DNA of 64,000 bases, taken from NCBI RefSeq assembly GCF_036347055.1, contig NZ_CP108882.1:2493001-2557000 (forward strand). The letters run 5' to 3'. A program made the translations under genes and the position numbers. Of the stretch, positions 54,172-63,579 are shown piece by piece; position 1 is the first letter of the stretch; every line of letters starts with the position of its first letter. Source of the stretch: Streptomyces sp. NBC_00820 (GTDB taxonomy: Bacteria; Actinomycetota; Actinomycetes; Streptomycetales; Streptomycetaceae). The notes under the pieces are model-generated. The model searched no databases. It was not told the DNA's origin and worked only from the letters and a program-made list of their open reading frames with translations.

Positions 54172-55551
54172 TCAGCAGCTCGACTTGCCCACGTAGAGGG
54201 CGAGCGCGGTGTTCGGGGCGACCGAGGCCGTGAACCAGCCGGTGCTGTTGACCGTCACGGTGCGGCCCGCCTGCACGTCGCAGTAGGTGCCCGCGGGCAG
54301 CGAGGTCTGGAACGAGCGGTTGGCGGCCGCGCTCTCGTGGTTGATCACCACGTAGCCCTTGCTGCCGCGGCCGAAGCTGATGAGGTTGCTGCCGTCGTCC
54401 CACCAGTTGGTGACCGCCTGCCCGCGGGTGGCGTTGCGGAAGGCGACCATGGACTTGATCTCCGGCCAGGCGTGCTGGCACTTCCAGCCGTCCTGCCAGC
54501 AGGCGTTGACGGTGCCCCCGTTGGGCGGGCCCGCGTCGATGTCCGACCACTCGTAACCGGAGTTGATGTCCGGGGCGCCGTAGGGCCACGCCAGCATGAA
54601 GACGTTGGCCAGCGTGTAGTTGGCGCCGTCCTTGTAGTTGAGGGTGCTGCCGTTGCGCTCGGTGTCGTGGTTGTCGACGAAGACACCGGCCTGCGAGCTG
54701 CTCAGATAGCCCCAGGGCTGGCCGAAGTTGTTCAGGTAGGCGAGCTTCTCGGAGGTGAAGACGCGCTTGAGGTCGTAGGCGTAGCGGAACTCCTGCACGT
54801 CACCGTTGCCGGTGTACTCGGTGGGCTGGACCGCCTCGCCGGCGCCGTAGATGACCTCCTGCTTCCAGTAGACGGAAGGGTTGGTCAGGCGGGACTTGAT
54901 GTTCGCCAGGTCCGCGGTGTCGATGTGCTTGGCCGCGTCGACGCGGAAGCCGTCGACGCCCAGGGAGAGCAGGTCGTTCATGTAGTTCGCGATGGTCTGG
55001 CGGACGTGGTCCTCGCCGGTGTCGAGGTCGGCGAGGCCCACCAGCTCGCAGTGCTGGACGTTCCAGCGGTCCGCGTAGTTGGTGACCTGGGAGGTGCAGT
55101 CGTCGAAGTCGGCCGAGGAGTACACGCCGGGATAGTTGTACTTCGTGTACGACGAGCCGCCGGTGCCGGTGCCCGATCCCGCCGACATGTGGTTGATCAC
55201 CGTGTCGGTGACGACCTTCACACCGGCCGCGTGACAGGTGTTCACCATGTTCTGGAAGTCGGTGCGGTTGCCGAGCCGGCCCGCGATCTTGTACGACACC
55301 GGCTGGTACGACGTCCACCACTGCGAGCCCTGTATGTGCTCGGCGGGCGGGGAGACCTGGACGTAGCCGTAGCCGGAGGGGCCGAGAGTGGTGGTGCACT
55401 CGCGGGCGACCGAGGCGTACTTCCACTCGAAGAGGACGGCGGTGACGTCCTTGGTGCCGGGCGGGGTCGCCTCGGCGGTAGTCGGGTACATGCCAACCGA
55501 GAGGGTGGCCGCGAGGGCGGCGACCACCGCGGGGAGAGTTCTGCGTGCCAT
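54172..55551 (-). CDS. aml: Secreted alpha-amylase
   Basis: A 459-aa GH13 alpha-amylase that cuts internal alpha-1,4 bonds of starch outside the cell. Signal peptide ([20 protein letters not shown], cleaved after AEA). Catalytic motifs: [18 protein letters not shown] (nucleophile), YGAGEA (acid/base) and FVDNHDTER. Its C-terminal ~85 residues form the family's beta-domain; no raw-starch-binding module follows. GAAGGA precedes the ATG. The LacI-type operator at 55581 controls it. Confidence 0.93.
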   Translation of the reverse strand: MARRTLPAVVAALAATLSVGMYPTTAEATPPGTKDVTAVLFEWKYASVARECTTTLGPSGYGYVQVSPPAEHIQGSQWWTSYQPVSYKIAGRLGNRTDFQNMVNTCHAAGVKVVTDTVINHMSAGSGTGTGGSSYTKYNYPGVYSSADFDDCTSQVTNYADRWNVQHCELVGLADLDTGEDHVRQTIANYMNDLLSLGVDGFRVDAAKHIDTADLANIKSRLTNPSVYWKQEVIYGAGEAVQPTEYTGNGDVQEFRYAYDLKRVFTSEKLAYLNNFGQPWGYLSSSQAGVFVDNHDTERNGSTLNYKDGANYTLANVFMLAWPYGAPDINSGYEWSDIDAGPPNGGTVNACWQDGWKCQHAWPEIKSMVAFRNATRGQAVTNWWDDGSNLISFGRGSKGYVVINHESAAANRSFQTSLPAGTYCDVQAGRTVTVNSTGWFTASVAPNTALALYVGKSSC

Positions 55552-55580
55552 CGTGGGGGTTCCTTCGTCATTGAAGGCGC

Positions 55581-55600
55581 TTGCTGAAACATTTCAGCAA
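55581..55600 (-). promoter_or_regulatory. MalR-like operator of the alpha-amylase
   Basis: TTGCTGAAACATTTCAGCAA: 9-bp arms TTGCTGAAA/TTTCAGCAA around CA, about 30 bp before the ATG. A CTTGC copy flanks it at 55602. Symmetric LacI-family site; MalR is the local candidate. Confidence 0.65.
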
Positions 55601-55625
55601 ACTTGCGGTGACGCAGATGTTAAAG

Positions 55626-55653
55626 GCCCGCCACCCGAAAGGGCAGCGGGCCG
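55626..55653 (-). terminator. Terminator after aglA
   Basis: GGCCCGC (55626-55632) and GCGGGCC (55647-55653) form a stem with a 14-base loop, 33 bp after the aglA stop. Confidence 0.65.
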
Positions 55654-55686
55654 TGTGAAGTTGATACGGAAACTTTCCGGGCCAGG

Positions 55687-57369
55687 TCAGGCCGTCGTCC
55701 ACCACACCGTGGTGTCGGCGGGCACCCGCGCCTCGCCGCCCCGCTCGGTGATCTCCGCGCTGCCGAGCAGCAGGCGGCCGTAGGCCGGCGTCGTCACCGC
55801 CTCGCCCGTGGTGTTGGCGACGCACACGAACTCCCCGCGCCGGAAGGCCAGGACGCCCTCGGGAGCGAGCAGCCACTCCACCGAGTCGCCCGCGCCGAGG
55901 TCCGGCTGCTCCCGGCGCACGCGCAGCGCCGAGCGGTACAGCTCCAGCGTCGAGCCGGCCACGCCCTCCTGCGCCTGCACGCTCAGCTCGCCCCAGCTCT
56001 CGGGCTGCGGAAGCCAGCTCCCGCCGCCGCCGAAGCCGTACGACGAGCCGTCGCGGGTCCACGGGATCGGCACCCGGCAACCGTCGCGGAAGCCGTCCTG
56101 GCCCGCGCCCCGGAAGTACGCCGGGTCCTGGCGCACCTCGTCGGGCAGGTCCACGACGTCCGGCAGGCCCAGCTCCTCGCCCTGGTAGACGTACGCCGAG
56201 CCGGGCAGCGCCAGCATCAGCAGGGTGGCCGCGCGGGCCCGGGCGAGGCCCAGCTCGCGGTCGCCGGCCGTGCGGATCTGGGTGCCGAGGCCGGGCGGGT
56301 TGGCGAAGCGGGTGGCGTGCCGGGTGACGTCATGGTTGGACAGCACCCAGGTGGCGGGCGCGCCGACCGGGCGCATGGCATCCAGGGTGCGGTCGATGAC
56401 CTCGCGCAGCTCCTTGGCGTCCCAGTCGGTGCCCAGGTACTGGAAGTTGAAGGCCTGGTGCAGCTCGTCGGGGCGGACGTAGCGGGCGGTGCGCTCGACG
56501 GTCGGGGTCCACGCCTCGGCGACGAAGATCCGCTCGCCCGAGTACTCGTCGAGGATCAGACGCCACTGGCGGTAGATGGCGTGGACGCCGTCCTGGTCGA
56601 AGAACGGCATGACATCGTTGCCCAGCAGCTTCAGCTGGTCGTGATCGCCGAGGTCGGGCAGGCCGTCGGCCTTCACCAGGCCGTGGGCCACGTCGATGCG
56701 GAAGCCGTCCACGCCCATGTCCAGCCAGAACCGCAGGATGGAGCGGAACTCGTCGCCCACCGCCGGGTGTTCCCAGTTGAGGTCGGGCTGCTCGGGCGCG
56801 AACAGGTGCAGGTACCAGTCGCCGGGCGTGCCGTCGGGCTCGGTGACCCGGGTCCAGGCCGGGCCGCCGAAGATGGACTCCCAGTCGTTGGGCGGCAGTT
56901 CGCCGTTCTCGCCGTTGCCCGGGCGGAAGTGGTAGCGCTCGCGCAGCGGCGATCCCTGTCCCTCGGCGAGCGCCCGCTTGAACCACTCGTGCTGGTCGGA
57001 GGAGTGGTTGGGGACCAGGTCGACGATGACGCGCAGGCCCAGCTCGTGGGCCTCGCGGATCAGCGCGTCGGCGTCGAGGAGGTTGCCGAACATGGCGTCG
57101 ACGGCACGGTAGTCGGCGACGTCGTAACCGGCGTCGGCCTGCGGGGAGGCGTAGAAGGGGCTGAGCCACACGGCGTCCACGCCGAGGTCGCGCAGGTACG
57201 GCAGGCGGGAGCGCACGCCCTCCAGGTCACCCATGCCGTCGCCGTTGCTGTCGGCGAAGCTGCGCGGATAGACCTGGTAGATGACCGCGTCCCGCCACCA
57301 GTCGCCGGGCGGGGCGACGGTGGTGACGGTGGATTCGGTGGCCGGGGCGGCGGGGGGCTGCTGGCTCAT
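55687..57369 (-). CDS. aglA: Intracellular alpha-glucosidase
   Basis: A 560-aa GH13 oligo-1,4/1,6-glucosidase without a signal peptide. Motifs: IVDLVPNHSSDQHEWF, GFRIDVAHGLVK (nucleophile), VAEAWTP (acid/base) and LSNHDVTRH. It hydrolyses imported maltose and maltodextrins to glucose. AAGGACGCC precedes the ATG at 57369. It follows malG by 165 bp and completes the malEFG-aglA set. Confidence 0.92.
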   Translation of the reverse strand: MSQQPPAAPATESTVTTVAPPGDWWRDAVIYQVYPRSFADSNGDGMGDLEGVRSRLPYLRDLGVDAVWLSPFYASPQADAGYDVADYRAVDAMFGNLLDADALIREAHELGLRVIVDLVPNHSSDQHEWFKRALAEGQGSPLRERYHFRPGNGENGELPPNDWESIFGGPAWTRVTEPDGTPGDWYLHLFAPEQPDLNWEHPAVGDEFRSILRFWLDMGVDGFRIDVAHGLVKADGLPDLGDHDQLKLLGNDVMPFFDQDGVHAIYRQWRLILDEYSGERIFVAEAWTPTVERTARYVRPDELHQAFNFQYLGTDWDAKELREVIDRTLDAMRPVGAPATWVLSNHDVTRHATRFANPPGLGTQIRTAGDRELGLARARAATLLMLALPGSAYVYQGEELGLPDVVDLPDEVRQDPAYFRGAGQDGFRDGCRVPIPWTRDGSSYGFGGGGSWLPQPESWGELSVQAQEGVAGSTLELYRSALRVRREQPDLGAGDSVEWLLAPEGVLAFRRGEFVCVANTTGEAVTTPAYGRLLLGSAEITERGGEARVPADTTVWWTTA

Positions 57370-57534
57370 GGCGTCCTTGGTACCTAACAGGGTTCGGGTC
57401 ATGGTGGGGGTCCGGCGGCGGTCGGAGGGCCGGGGGTGTGAGGCGGCCGCGGTGTCCCCGGTGCCGGACCGGGTTCCGCGGCCGCCTGTCCCGCGCGGGT
57501 CAGGCGCACGGGAGCCCTTGTGGGACAGGGCGGT

Positions 57535-58434
57535 TCAGCCCTTGGTGCCGCCGGCGGTGAGGCCGGTGACGAGGTTCTTCTGCACGAGGTAGAAGAACAC
57601 CGACACGGGTATCGCGATCAGCACCGCGGTGGCGGCCATGTAGTTCCACTGCGCGTCGTGCTCGCTGACGAAGGTCTGCAGACCGACGGCGAAGGTGTAC
57701 TTGGAGTCGTCCAGCATGAAGGTCGTCGCGAACGCGACCTCGGCGACGGCCGTGATGAAGTTGTAGAAGCCGGCCACGGCCAGGCCCGGGCGGGCCAGCG
57801 GCAGGATCAGCCGGAAGAACGTGCCGAACGGGGAGAGCCCGTCCACGCGTCCCGCCTCGTCGATCTCGAAGGGGATGGTGTCGAAGTACCCCTTGAGCAG
57901 CCAGGCGCTGTACGGCACCGCCGTGGTGCAGTTGATGATGATCAGCGCCCAGTAGGAGTCGATCAGGCCGAGCTCGCCGAAGATCTCGTACATCGGCACG
58001 ATCAGGATGGCGATCGGGAAGGCCTGGGTGAGCAGCAGCACCCACATCAGCGACTTGTAGCCGGGAAAGCGCATGCGCGAGACGGCGTAGCCGGTGGTCG
58101 CGGCGACGAAGACACCGATGACGGTGGTGCCGAGGGCCACGATCATCGTCGACTTGAACCAGTCGAAGAACGCGGTGTGCTCCAGCACGAAGCTGTAGTT
58201 GGAGAAGGTGAGCTTGCCCAGGATCTTGCCCGGGTGCAGGTAGGAGTCCTTGTCCGGGCCGAGGGACAGGAAGAACAGCCAGAGCACCGGGGCCACCGCG
58301 ACGAGGCTCGCCAGGGCGAGGCCGGCGTGCAGCACGGCGGCGCCGAGCGGGCCGCGCTCGCCCCGCTGGCGGATGCGGCGCGCGGGTACGGCGGCCGGCA
58401 CGGTCTCTGTCTTCTCTGGGGTCATGGTGCTCAT
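57535..58434 (-). CDS. malG: Maltose/maltodextrin ABC permease MalG
   Basis: A 299-aa inner-membrane permease with about six hydrophobic segments and the EAA loop EIDEAGRVDGLSPFGTFFRL. With MalF it forms the channel for maltose and maltodextrins. AGGAGCC lies six bases before the ATG at 58434, 19 bp after malF. No ATPase gene is here; Streptomyces MsiK is known to serve several sugar transporters. Confidence 0.94.
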   Translation of the reverse strand: MSTMTPEKTETVPAAVPARRIRQRGERGPLGAAVLHAGLALASLVAVAPVLWLFFLSLGPDKDSYLHPGKILGKLTFSNYSFVLEHTAFFDWFKSTMIVALGTTVIGVFVAATTGYAVSRMRFPGYKSLMWVLLLTQAFPIAILIVPMYEIFGELGLIDSYWALIIINCTTAVPYSAWLLKGYFDTIPFEIDEAGRVDGLSPFGTFFRLILPLARPGLAVAGFYNFITAVAEVAFATTFMLDDSKYTFAVGLQTFVSEHDAQWNYMAATAVLIAIPVSVFFYLVQKNLVTGLTAGGTKG

Positions 58435-58453
58435 GGCGGCGGCTCCTGCGGCG

Positions 58454-59458
58454 TCAGACGGCGAGCTGGTCATTGCGCTTCAGCCAGCGGAAGTAGAAGG
58501 AGGTGAAGACGGTCAGCAGCGACAGCAGCAGCACGCCGTACGCGGCGGACTGGGCGAAGTCGCGGGGCTGCTGTCCGAAGCCGAGGAAGTAGGCCCAGGT
58601 GACGAGGATCTGGGCGTCGGGCGCGCCGGTGGGGCCGAACAGCAGGAAGATGATGGCGAACTGGTTGAAGGTCCAGATGACGCCGAGCAGGACCACGGTC
58701 GAGCTGACCGAGCGCAGACCGGGCAGCGTGACGTGCCGGAACTGCTGCCACGCGGTGGCGCCGTCCATCTCCGCGGCCTCGTAGAGCGTGGAGTCGATGG
58801 ACTGCAGGCCGCCGAGCAGCGAGAGCATCATGAACGGCACACCGCACCAGGTGTTGACCATGATCGCGGCGAACCGCTGCCAGAACGTGTCCTCCAGCCA
58901 CTGGGGCTGGGGCAGGTGGAGCGAGCCGAGGACCTGGTTGATCACGCCGGAGTCGGCGAGCATGATCCGCCAGGAGAAGACGGTGACGAAGGTCGGCACC
59001 GCCCAGGGCACGACCAGCATCAGCCGGTAGAAGGTGCGTCCGCGCAGCTTCTGGTTGAGCATCAGCGCGAGGCCGAGACCGATGGTGTAGTGCAGGACCA
59101 CACAGGCGGTCGTCCAGACGACGGTCCACAGGAAGTGCGACCAGAAGCGGTCGTAGGACAGCGGGCCGAACAGGATGTCCTTGTAGTTGTCCAGTCCGAT
59201 GAACTTGTACGTGGCGTCGATGTGGTTGACGCCGATCGTACGGGCGGAGTTGAGGCTGTTGGCGTCGGTGAGGGTCAGGTAGAGGCCCCGCACCAGCGGG
59301 TAGGCCACGATGGCGCCGAGCACTGCGACCACCGGCGCGATCATCGCGTACGCGTACCAGTGCTTCTGGTAGCCGTTCTTGATGCGCTGCACCAGCCCGG
59401 GCCGAGGCGCGCGGTCACCGCGGCTCTTGCCGGGTGCGCGGTCGATGGCGACTGTCAT
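58454..59458 (-). CDS. malF: Maltose/maltodextrin ABC permease MalF
   Basis: A 334-aa permease with about six membrane segments (such as AMIAPVVAVLGAIVAYPLVR) and the EAA loop YEAAEMDGATAWQQFRHVTL. It lacks the large periplasmic P2 domain of E. coli MalF. GAAGGTG precedes the ATG. Second gene of the malEFG-aglA operon. Confidence 0.94.
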   Translation of the reverse strand: MTVAIDRAPGKSRGDRAPRPGLVQRIKNGYQKHWYAYAMIAPVVAVLGAIVAYPLVRGLYLTLTDANSLNSARTIGVNHIDATYKFIGLDNYKDILFGPLSYDRFWSHFLWTVVWTTACVVLHYTIGLGLALMLNQKLRGRTFYRLMLVVPWAVPTFVTVFSWRIMLADSGVINQVLGSLHLPQPQWLEDTFWQRFAAIMVNTWCGVPFMMLSLLGGLQSIDSTLYEAAEMDGATAWQQFRHVTLPGLRSVSSTVVLLGVIWTFNQFAIIFLLFGPTGAPDAQILVTWAYFLGFGQQPRDFAQSAAYGVLLLSLLTVFTSFYFRWLKRNDQLAV

Positions 59459-59567
59459 GGTTCGGCACCTTCGATGAGTTCAGGGGTTGGGCCGGGCACA
59501 GGCCGGTGGCCGCCGGATCCGTCCGCCCTCAGGAGCTGGGCGATGGGGATCCGACGGCCACGCGGGC

Positions 59568-60839
59568 TCACTTGCTGAAGTCGGGCACCAGCTTGGCGAT
59601 GGCGACCTCGGCGTTGCTCAGGCCCTTGTCCAGCGACTCCTTGCCGCCGGCGATCTTGGGCAGCTCGGTGTCCAGCGGACCCCACAGGGAGCTGTACTCG
59701 GGCAGCGCCGGGCGCGGCTGGGCGGCGGCGAGCACACCCTGGTAGCCGGCGATGCCCGGGTCGGCCTTCACCTGGGCGGTGTAGGCGTCGGAGCGGGTGG
59801 GCAGCGTGGAGTTCTTCAGGGCGATGGCCTCCTGGGACTTCGCCGAGGTCATGAAGTTGACGAACTTCAGCGCGGCCGTCTGGTGGGCCTTGTCCGAGCC
59901 GGCGTAGACGGAGAGGTTGTGGCCGCCGGTCGGGGCGCCCGCCTTGCCGCTGGAGCCGGCCGGGACGGTGGCGATGCCCAGGTTGGACTTGTCCTTGAAG
60001 GCCGAGCCCTTGTAGAAGTTCGTGATCTCCCAGGGGCCCTGGATGATCGCGGCGACCTTGCCGTTGACGAACGCGTCCTGGATGTGGGCGTAGGCGTCGG
60101 CGGTGGTGTCGGCCTTGTGCAGTCCCTTGCCGGAGAACGTGCTCAGCCAGGCACCGTAGGCCTTCTTGGCGGCGGGCGAGTTGACGGTGATCTTCTTGCC
60201 GGCGGCGTCGACGGTGTCGGTGCCCTCGCCGTACAGGAAGCTCTGCGCGTAGTAGGCGGCGGTGGAGCCCCAGTAGCCGTCGACCTTGGCCTTGGCCTGG
60301 ACCTTGGCGGCGTCGGCCTTCAGCTCGTCCCAGGTCTTGGGGGCCTCGGTGATGCCGGCCTTCTGGAACAGGGCCTTGTTGTAGACCAGGGCGAGGGTGT
60401 CGGTGACCAGCGGCACGCCGTAGGTCTTGCCCTCGTACTGGGCCTGCTTGATCAGGTTCGGCTGGAACTTGGCCTGGTCGGCGAGGGCGTCCGTGCCGTC
60501 CAGCGGCAGGAAGAAGCCCTTCTTCGCGAAGGCGGGGGTCCAGCCGACCTCGGAGCGCAGCACGTCCGGGGCGCCCTTGGCGCCGGCGGCCGTGTCGAAC
60601 TTGTTCTGCGCCTGGTCGAAGGGGACGTTGACGTACTTGACCTTGATGTTCTTGTTGGCAGCTTCGAACTGCTTGATCAGGTCCTGGTACGTCGGTGCCT
60701 CATTGGTGGCGTTGGAGGTGTCCCACCAGGTGATGGTCACCGGACCGTCCGACTTGCTGTCGCTGTCGCTCCCGCCGCACGCCGTCGCCGTGAGGGCGAG
60801 GGACGCCACGAGCGCGGAGGCCGCTATGCCACGCCGCAT
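59568..60839 (-). CDS. malE: Maltose-binding lipoprotein MalE
   Basis: A 423-aa solute-binding lipoprotein: signal peptide with lipobox TATAC (Cys21), then the type I binding-protein fold (VTITWWDTSNATNEAPTYQD, ENGKTYGVP-type QYEGKTYGVPLVTDTLALVY, KVAAIIQGPWEI). It delivers maltose and maltodextrins to MalFG on the outer face of the membrane. AAGGAG precedes the ATG. It is the first gene of the operon, divergent from malR. Confidence 0.95.
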   Translation of the reverse strand: MRRGIAASALVASLALTATACGGSDSDSKSDGPVTITWWDTSNATNEAPTYQDLIKQFEAANKNIKVKYVNVPFDQAQNKFDTAAGAKGAPDVLRSEVGWTPAFAKKGFFLPLDGTDALADQAKFQPNLIKQAQYEGKTYGVPLVTDTLALVYNKALFQKAGITEAPKTWDELKADAAKVQAKAKVDGYWGSTAAYYAQSFLYGEGTDTVDAAGKKITVNSPAAKKAYGAWLSTFSGKGLHKADTTADAYAHIQDAFVNGKVAAIIQGPWEITNFYKGSAFKDKSNLGIATVPAGSSGKAGAPTGGHNLSVYAGSDKAHQTAALKFVNFMTSAKSQEAIALKNSTLPTRSDAYTAQVKADPGIAGYQGVLAAAQPRPALPEYSSLWGPLDTELPKIAGGKESLDKGLSNAEVAIAKLVPDFSK

Positions 60840-60973
60840 GAGTTCTCCTTGAGGGTAAAAGCCCGAGTGGTGCAGAGGGCGGTCCCGTCCACCGCCCCTG
60901 CGACTTGCCGACTGCGCCGTTGCGGCGGCCGGGCGAGTGGGAACGTAACAGCGTTGAAAGCGCCGCGAAAGAC

Positions 60974-60994
60974 CTTGCAGAAAAAAAACGCAAG
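60974..60994 (-). promoter_or_regulatory. MalR-like site proximal to malE
   Basis: CTTGCAG, an A8 run and CGCAAG form a gapped inverted repeat about 135 bp upstream of the malE start. CTTGCAG is the heptamer reported for Streptomyces maltose and amylase operators. Confidence 0.6.
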
Positions 60995-61077
60995 AGAACG
61001 CGAGGGTTACCGCTCCGTGACCTGCTCCAGACCCGCTCGCGACCCCGGTCTTCCGCCGGTAGGCGGGTTGACGGACA

Positions 61078-61104
61078 CTTGTGCAAGACTCTGCAAGCTC
61101 TTGC
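61078..61104 (-). promoter_or_regulatory. MalR-like tandem heptamers between malE and malR
   Basis: CTTGTGCAAG (61078-61087) is followed by CTGCAAG and CTCTTGC. On the minus strand this gives CTTGCAG and CTTGCAC as direct repeats 10 bp apart. The site is midway in the malE/malR divergent region. Confidence 0.65.
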
Positions 61105-61166
61105 CAGGGTTGCCGGTCGCCGGGATCATCCCCTTGCAACGGCGGCGAGCGGGAGCGAGCCGGGCC

Positions 61167-61246
61167 GGGGCACACCGGGACACACCCCCGGGACAGCGCG
61201 CCGGGGACACACCGGGACACACACCGGTCGCACCGGGCGGCACACC
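61167..61246 (+). repeat. Imperfect CCGGGACACAC repeats upstream of malR
   Basis: Several copies of an ACACCGGGACACAC-like unit (for example 61171-61184 and 61209-61222) precede the malR ribosome binding site. Pyrimidine/purine-rich, possibly an untranslated leader feature. Confidence 0.55.
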
Positions 61247-61264
61247 GAAGGGACGAGGAGCGCG

Positions 61265-62401
61265 ATGACGCAGCATTCCACGGCAGGCCGGTCGGCGGCC
61301 CGCGCACGGCGTCCCGCCGATGGGCAGGGACAGGGGCGGCCGGTACAGTCCGGTGGCGTGACCACACGGCTTGCGGACATCGCCGCGCAGGCGGGGGTGA
61401 GCGAAGCGACCGTCAGCCGGGTCCTCAACGGCAAACCCGGCGTCGCCGCCACCACCCGCCAGTCCGTGCTGGCCGCGCTGGACGTGCTCGGCTACGAGCG
61501 CCCCGTCCGGCTGCGGCAGCGCAGCGAGGGCCTGGTGGGCCTGATCACCCCGGAGCTGGAGAACCCGATATTCCCGGCCCTCGCCCAGGTCATCGGCCAG
61601 GCGCTGACCCGGCAGGGCTACACCCCGGTACTCGCCACCCAGACGCCCGGCGGCTCCACCGAGGACGAGCTGACCGAGATGCTCGTGGACCGCGGGGTGG
61701 CGGGCATCATCTACGTCTCCGGGCTGCACGCCGACACCACCGCCGACACGCAGCGCTACGAGCGACTGCGGGCGCAGGGCGTGCCGTTCGTCCTGGTGGA
61801 CGGGTTCTCACCGAAGGTGCAGGCGCCGTTCATCTCGCCCGACGACCGGGCCGCGACCACCCTGGCGGTGACGCACCTGGTGTCGCTGGGGCACACCCGG
61901 ATCGGGCTGGCGCTCGGTCCCAAGCGGTTCGTGCCGGTGCAGCGCAAGATCGAGGGCTTCGTCCGCGCCATGCAGGACCAGCTGGGACTGAACGCGGAGA
62001 CGGTCGAGCGGGACCTGGTCCAGCACTCGCTGTACACGCTGGAGGGCGGGCAGGCGGCGGCGACGGCGCTGATCGAGCGCGACTGCACGGCCGTGGTGTG
62101 CGCCAGCGACATGATGGCGCTCGGCGCCATACGGGCGGCCCGGCAGCGGGGGCTGGACGTGCCCCGGGAGGTGTCGGTGGTCGGTTTCGACGACTCCCCG
62201 CTGATCGCGTTCACCGACCCGCCGCTGACCACGGTCCGCAAGCCGGTGCCGGCCATGGGGCAGGCCGCGGTGCGCACGCTGCTGGAGGAGATCGGCGGGA
62301 CGCCCGCGCCGCACAGCGAGTTCGTGTTCATGCCGGAGCTGGTGGTGCGCGGTTCGACCGCTTCGGCCCCCGGCGAGCGCAAGGTCGTCCGTATGTCGTA
62401 G
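61265..62401 (+). CDS. malR: LacI-family maltose repressor MalR
   Basis: A 378-aa LacI/GalR regulator. HTH at about residues 34-56 (TRLADIAAQAGVSEATVSRV LNGKPG). Periplasmic-binding-protein-like effector domain follows (GLITPELENPIFPALAQVIG, GIIYVSGLHADTTADTQRYE, VVGFDDSPLIAFTDPPLTTV). It represses the maltose and starch genes and is released by maltodextrin-type inducers. GAGGAG lies seven bases before the ATG at 61265. Divergent from malE. Confidence 0.94.
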   Translation: MTQHSTAGRSAARARRPADGQGQGRPVQSGGVTTRLADIAAQAGVSEATVSRVLNGKPGVAATTRQSVLAALDVLGYERPVRLRQRSEGLVGLITPELENPIFPALAQVIGQALTRQGYTPVLATQTPGGSTEDELTEMLVDRGVAGIIYVSGLHADTTADTQRYERLRAQGVPFVLVDGFSPKVQAPFISPDDRAATTLAVTHLVSLGHTRIGLALGPKRFVPVQRKIEGFVRAMQDQLGLNAETVERDLVQHSLYTLEGGQAAATALIERDCTAVVCASDMMALGAIRAARQRGLDVPREVSVVGFDDSPLIAFTDPPLTTVRKPVPAMGQAAVRTLLEEIGGTPAPHSEFVFMPELVVRGSTASAPGERKVVRMS

Positions 62402-62423
62402 GAGTCGTCCGTATGTCGTAGGA
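62384..62423 (+). repeat. 20-bp tandem duplication across the malR stop
   Basis: The 20-bp unit GTCGTCCGTATGTCGTAGGA occurs at 62384-62403 and again, exactly, at 62404-62423; the first copy holds the malR stop codon TAG. Confidence 0.9.
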
Positions 62424-62489
62424 CATGCGTGGTGGACCCGACCTTGGGATGATCTGTCGAGGAAGCCCCTTCTGGCAGACTCTGTACCC

Positions 62490-63350
62490 ATGAGTGACTC
62501 GACCGTGACAGATCCGGAAGGTCGCGAGCAGGTGACCGTTCCGCGGACCGTCACGGGCGGGGGACGGCGGGTCCGCCTGCACCGGCTGCGCCGCCCACGG
62601 CAGCCCCGGCTGTGGTTCGAGGTCCTGCTGATCGCGGTGAGTTACTGGACCTACTCGCTGATCCGCAACGCCGTTCCGGAGCAGAAGGCCGAGGCGCTGC
62701 ACAACGCCGACGGGGTCTGGCGGCTCGAACACCAGCTGGGTCTCGCCGTCGAGCAGTCGGTCAACCATGCCGTGAACTCGGCGACTTGGCTGATCATCGG
62801 CATGAACTACTACTACGCCACCCTGCACTTCGTCATCACGCTGGGTGTACTGGTGTGGCTCTACCACTGGCATCCCGGCCGCTACGCGGCGACCCGGCTG
62901 GTGCTGTTCGCGACCACGGGCGTGGCCCTGGTCGGCTACTACCTCTTCCCGCTCGCCCCGCCCCGGCTGATGCGCGGCGGCCGTTTCGTCGACACGGTCA
63001 TGGTCCACCACACCTGGGGATCGATGGCCTCCGGCGACCTGAAGCACATGTCGAACCAGTACGCGGCGATGCCCTCGATGCACATCGGCTGGTCGCTGTG
63101 GTGCGGGCTGACGGTCTTCGCGCTGGCCTCGGTGCCGTGGGTGCGGGTGCTGGGGCTGCTGTACCCGCTGGTCACTCTGCTGGTCATCGTCGCCACCGCC
63201 AACCACTTCTGGCTGGACGCGGTGGGCGGTGTCCTGTGCCTGGCCTTCGGTCTCGCCATGGCCCGCCTGTGGTACGGCAGCCTGCCGAACGTCCTGCCGC
63301 GACGCGTCCCGGCGGCGGCCCGACCGGAGCCGGCGACTCCGTCGGCGTAG
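62490..63350 (+). CDS. PAP2-family membrane phosphotransferase/phosphatase
   Basis: A 286-aa membrane protein with about five to six hydrophobic segments. PAP2_3 motifs: AMPSMHIGWS (catalytic His) and ANHFWLDAVGG (second His/Asp). Relatives are annotated as inositol phosphorylceramide synthase-like or lipid phosphatases. It likely acts on a lipid phosphate at the outer face of the membrane. Function in this cluster unknown. Confidence 0.82.
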   Translation: MSDSTVTDPEGREQVTVPRTVTGGGRRVRLHRLRRPRQPRLWFEVLLIAVSYWTYSLIRNAVPEQKAEALHNADGVWRLEHQLGLAVEQSVNHAVNSATWLIIGMNYYYATLHFVITLGVLVWLYHWHPGRYAATRLVLFATTGVALVGYYLFPLAPPRLMRGGRFVDTVMVHHTWGSMASGDLKHMSNQYAAMPSMHIGWSLWCGLTVFALASVPWVRVLGLLYPLVTLLVIVATANHFWLDAVGGVLCLAFGLAMARLWYGSLPNVLPRRVPAAARPEPATPSA

Positions 63351-63361
63351 TTCCGGCGGGC

Positions 63362-63575
63362 GGGTGGGGCGGTGGGGCGCTTCGTGTGTCGGGGCGGTGG
63401 GCCGTATGGGGTGGGTGGGGCGGTGGGCCGCTTCGTGCCGGTGGGTCGCGTGGTGCCGGTGGTCCGTGTGGGGTGGGTGGTCCGTGTGGGGTGGGTGGGG
63501 CGGTGGGCCGCTTCGTGCCGGTGGGCCGTGTGGTGCCGGAGGGTCGCTTCGTGCCGGTGGGTCGGTGCGGGTCCG
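63362..63575 (+). repeat. G-rich repeat tract between PAP2 gene and glnE
   Basis: A 39-bp segment is exactly repeated at 63407-63445 and 63487-63525 (80 bp apart), and an 18-bp unit is tandem at 63461-63478/63479-63496. Each 39-mer contains GGGGTGGGTGGGGCGGTGGG, a G-quadruplex-like motif on the plus strand. Confidence 0.85.
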
Positions 63576-63579
63576 TCGG

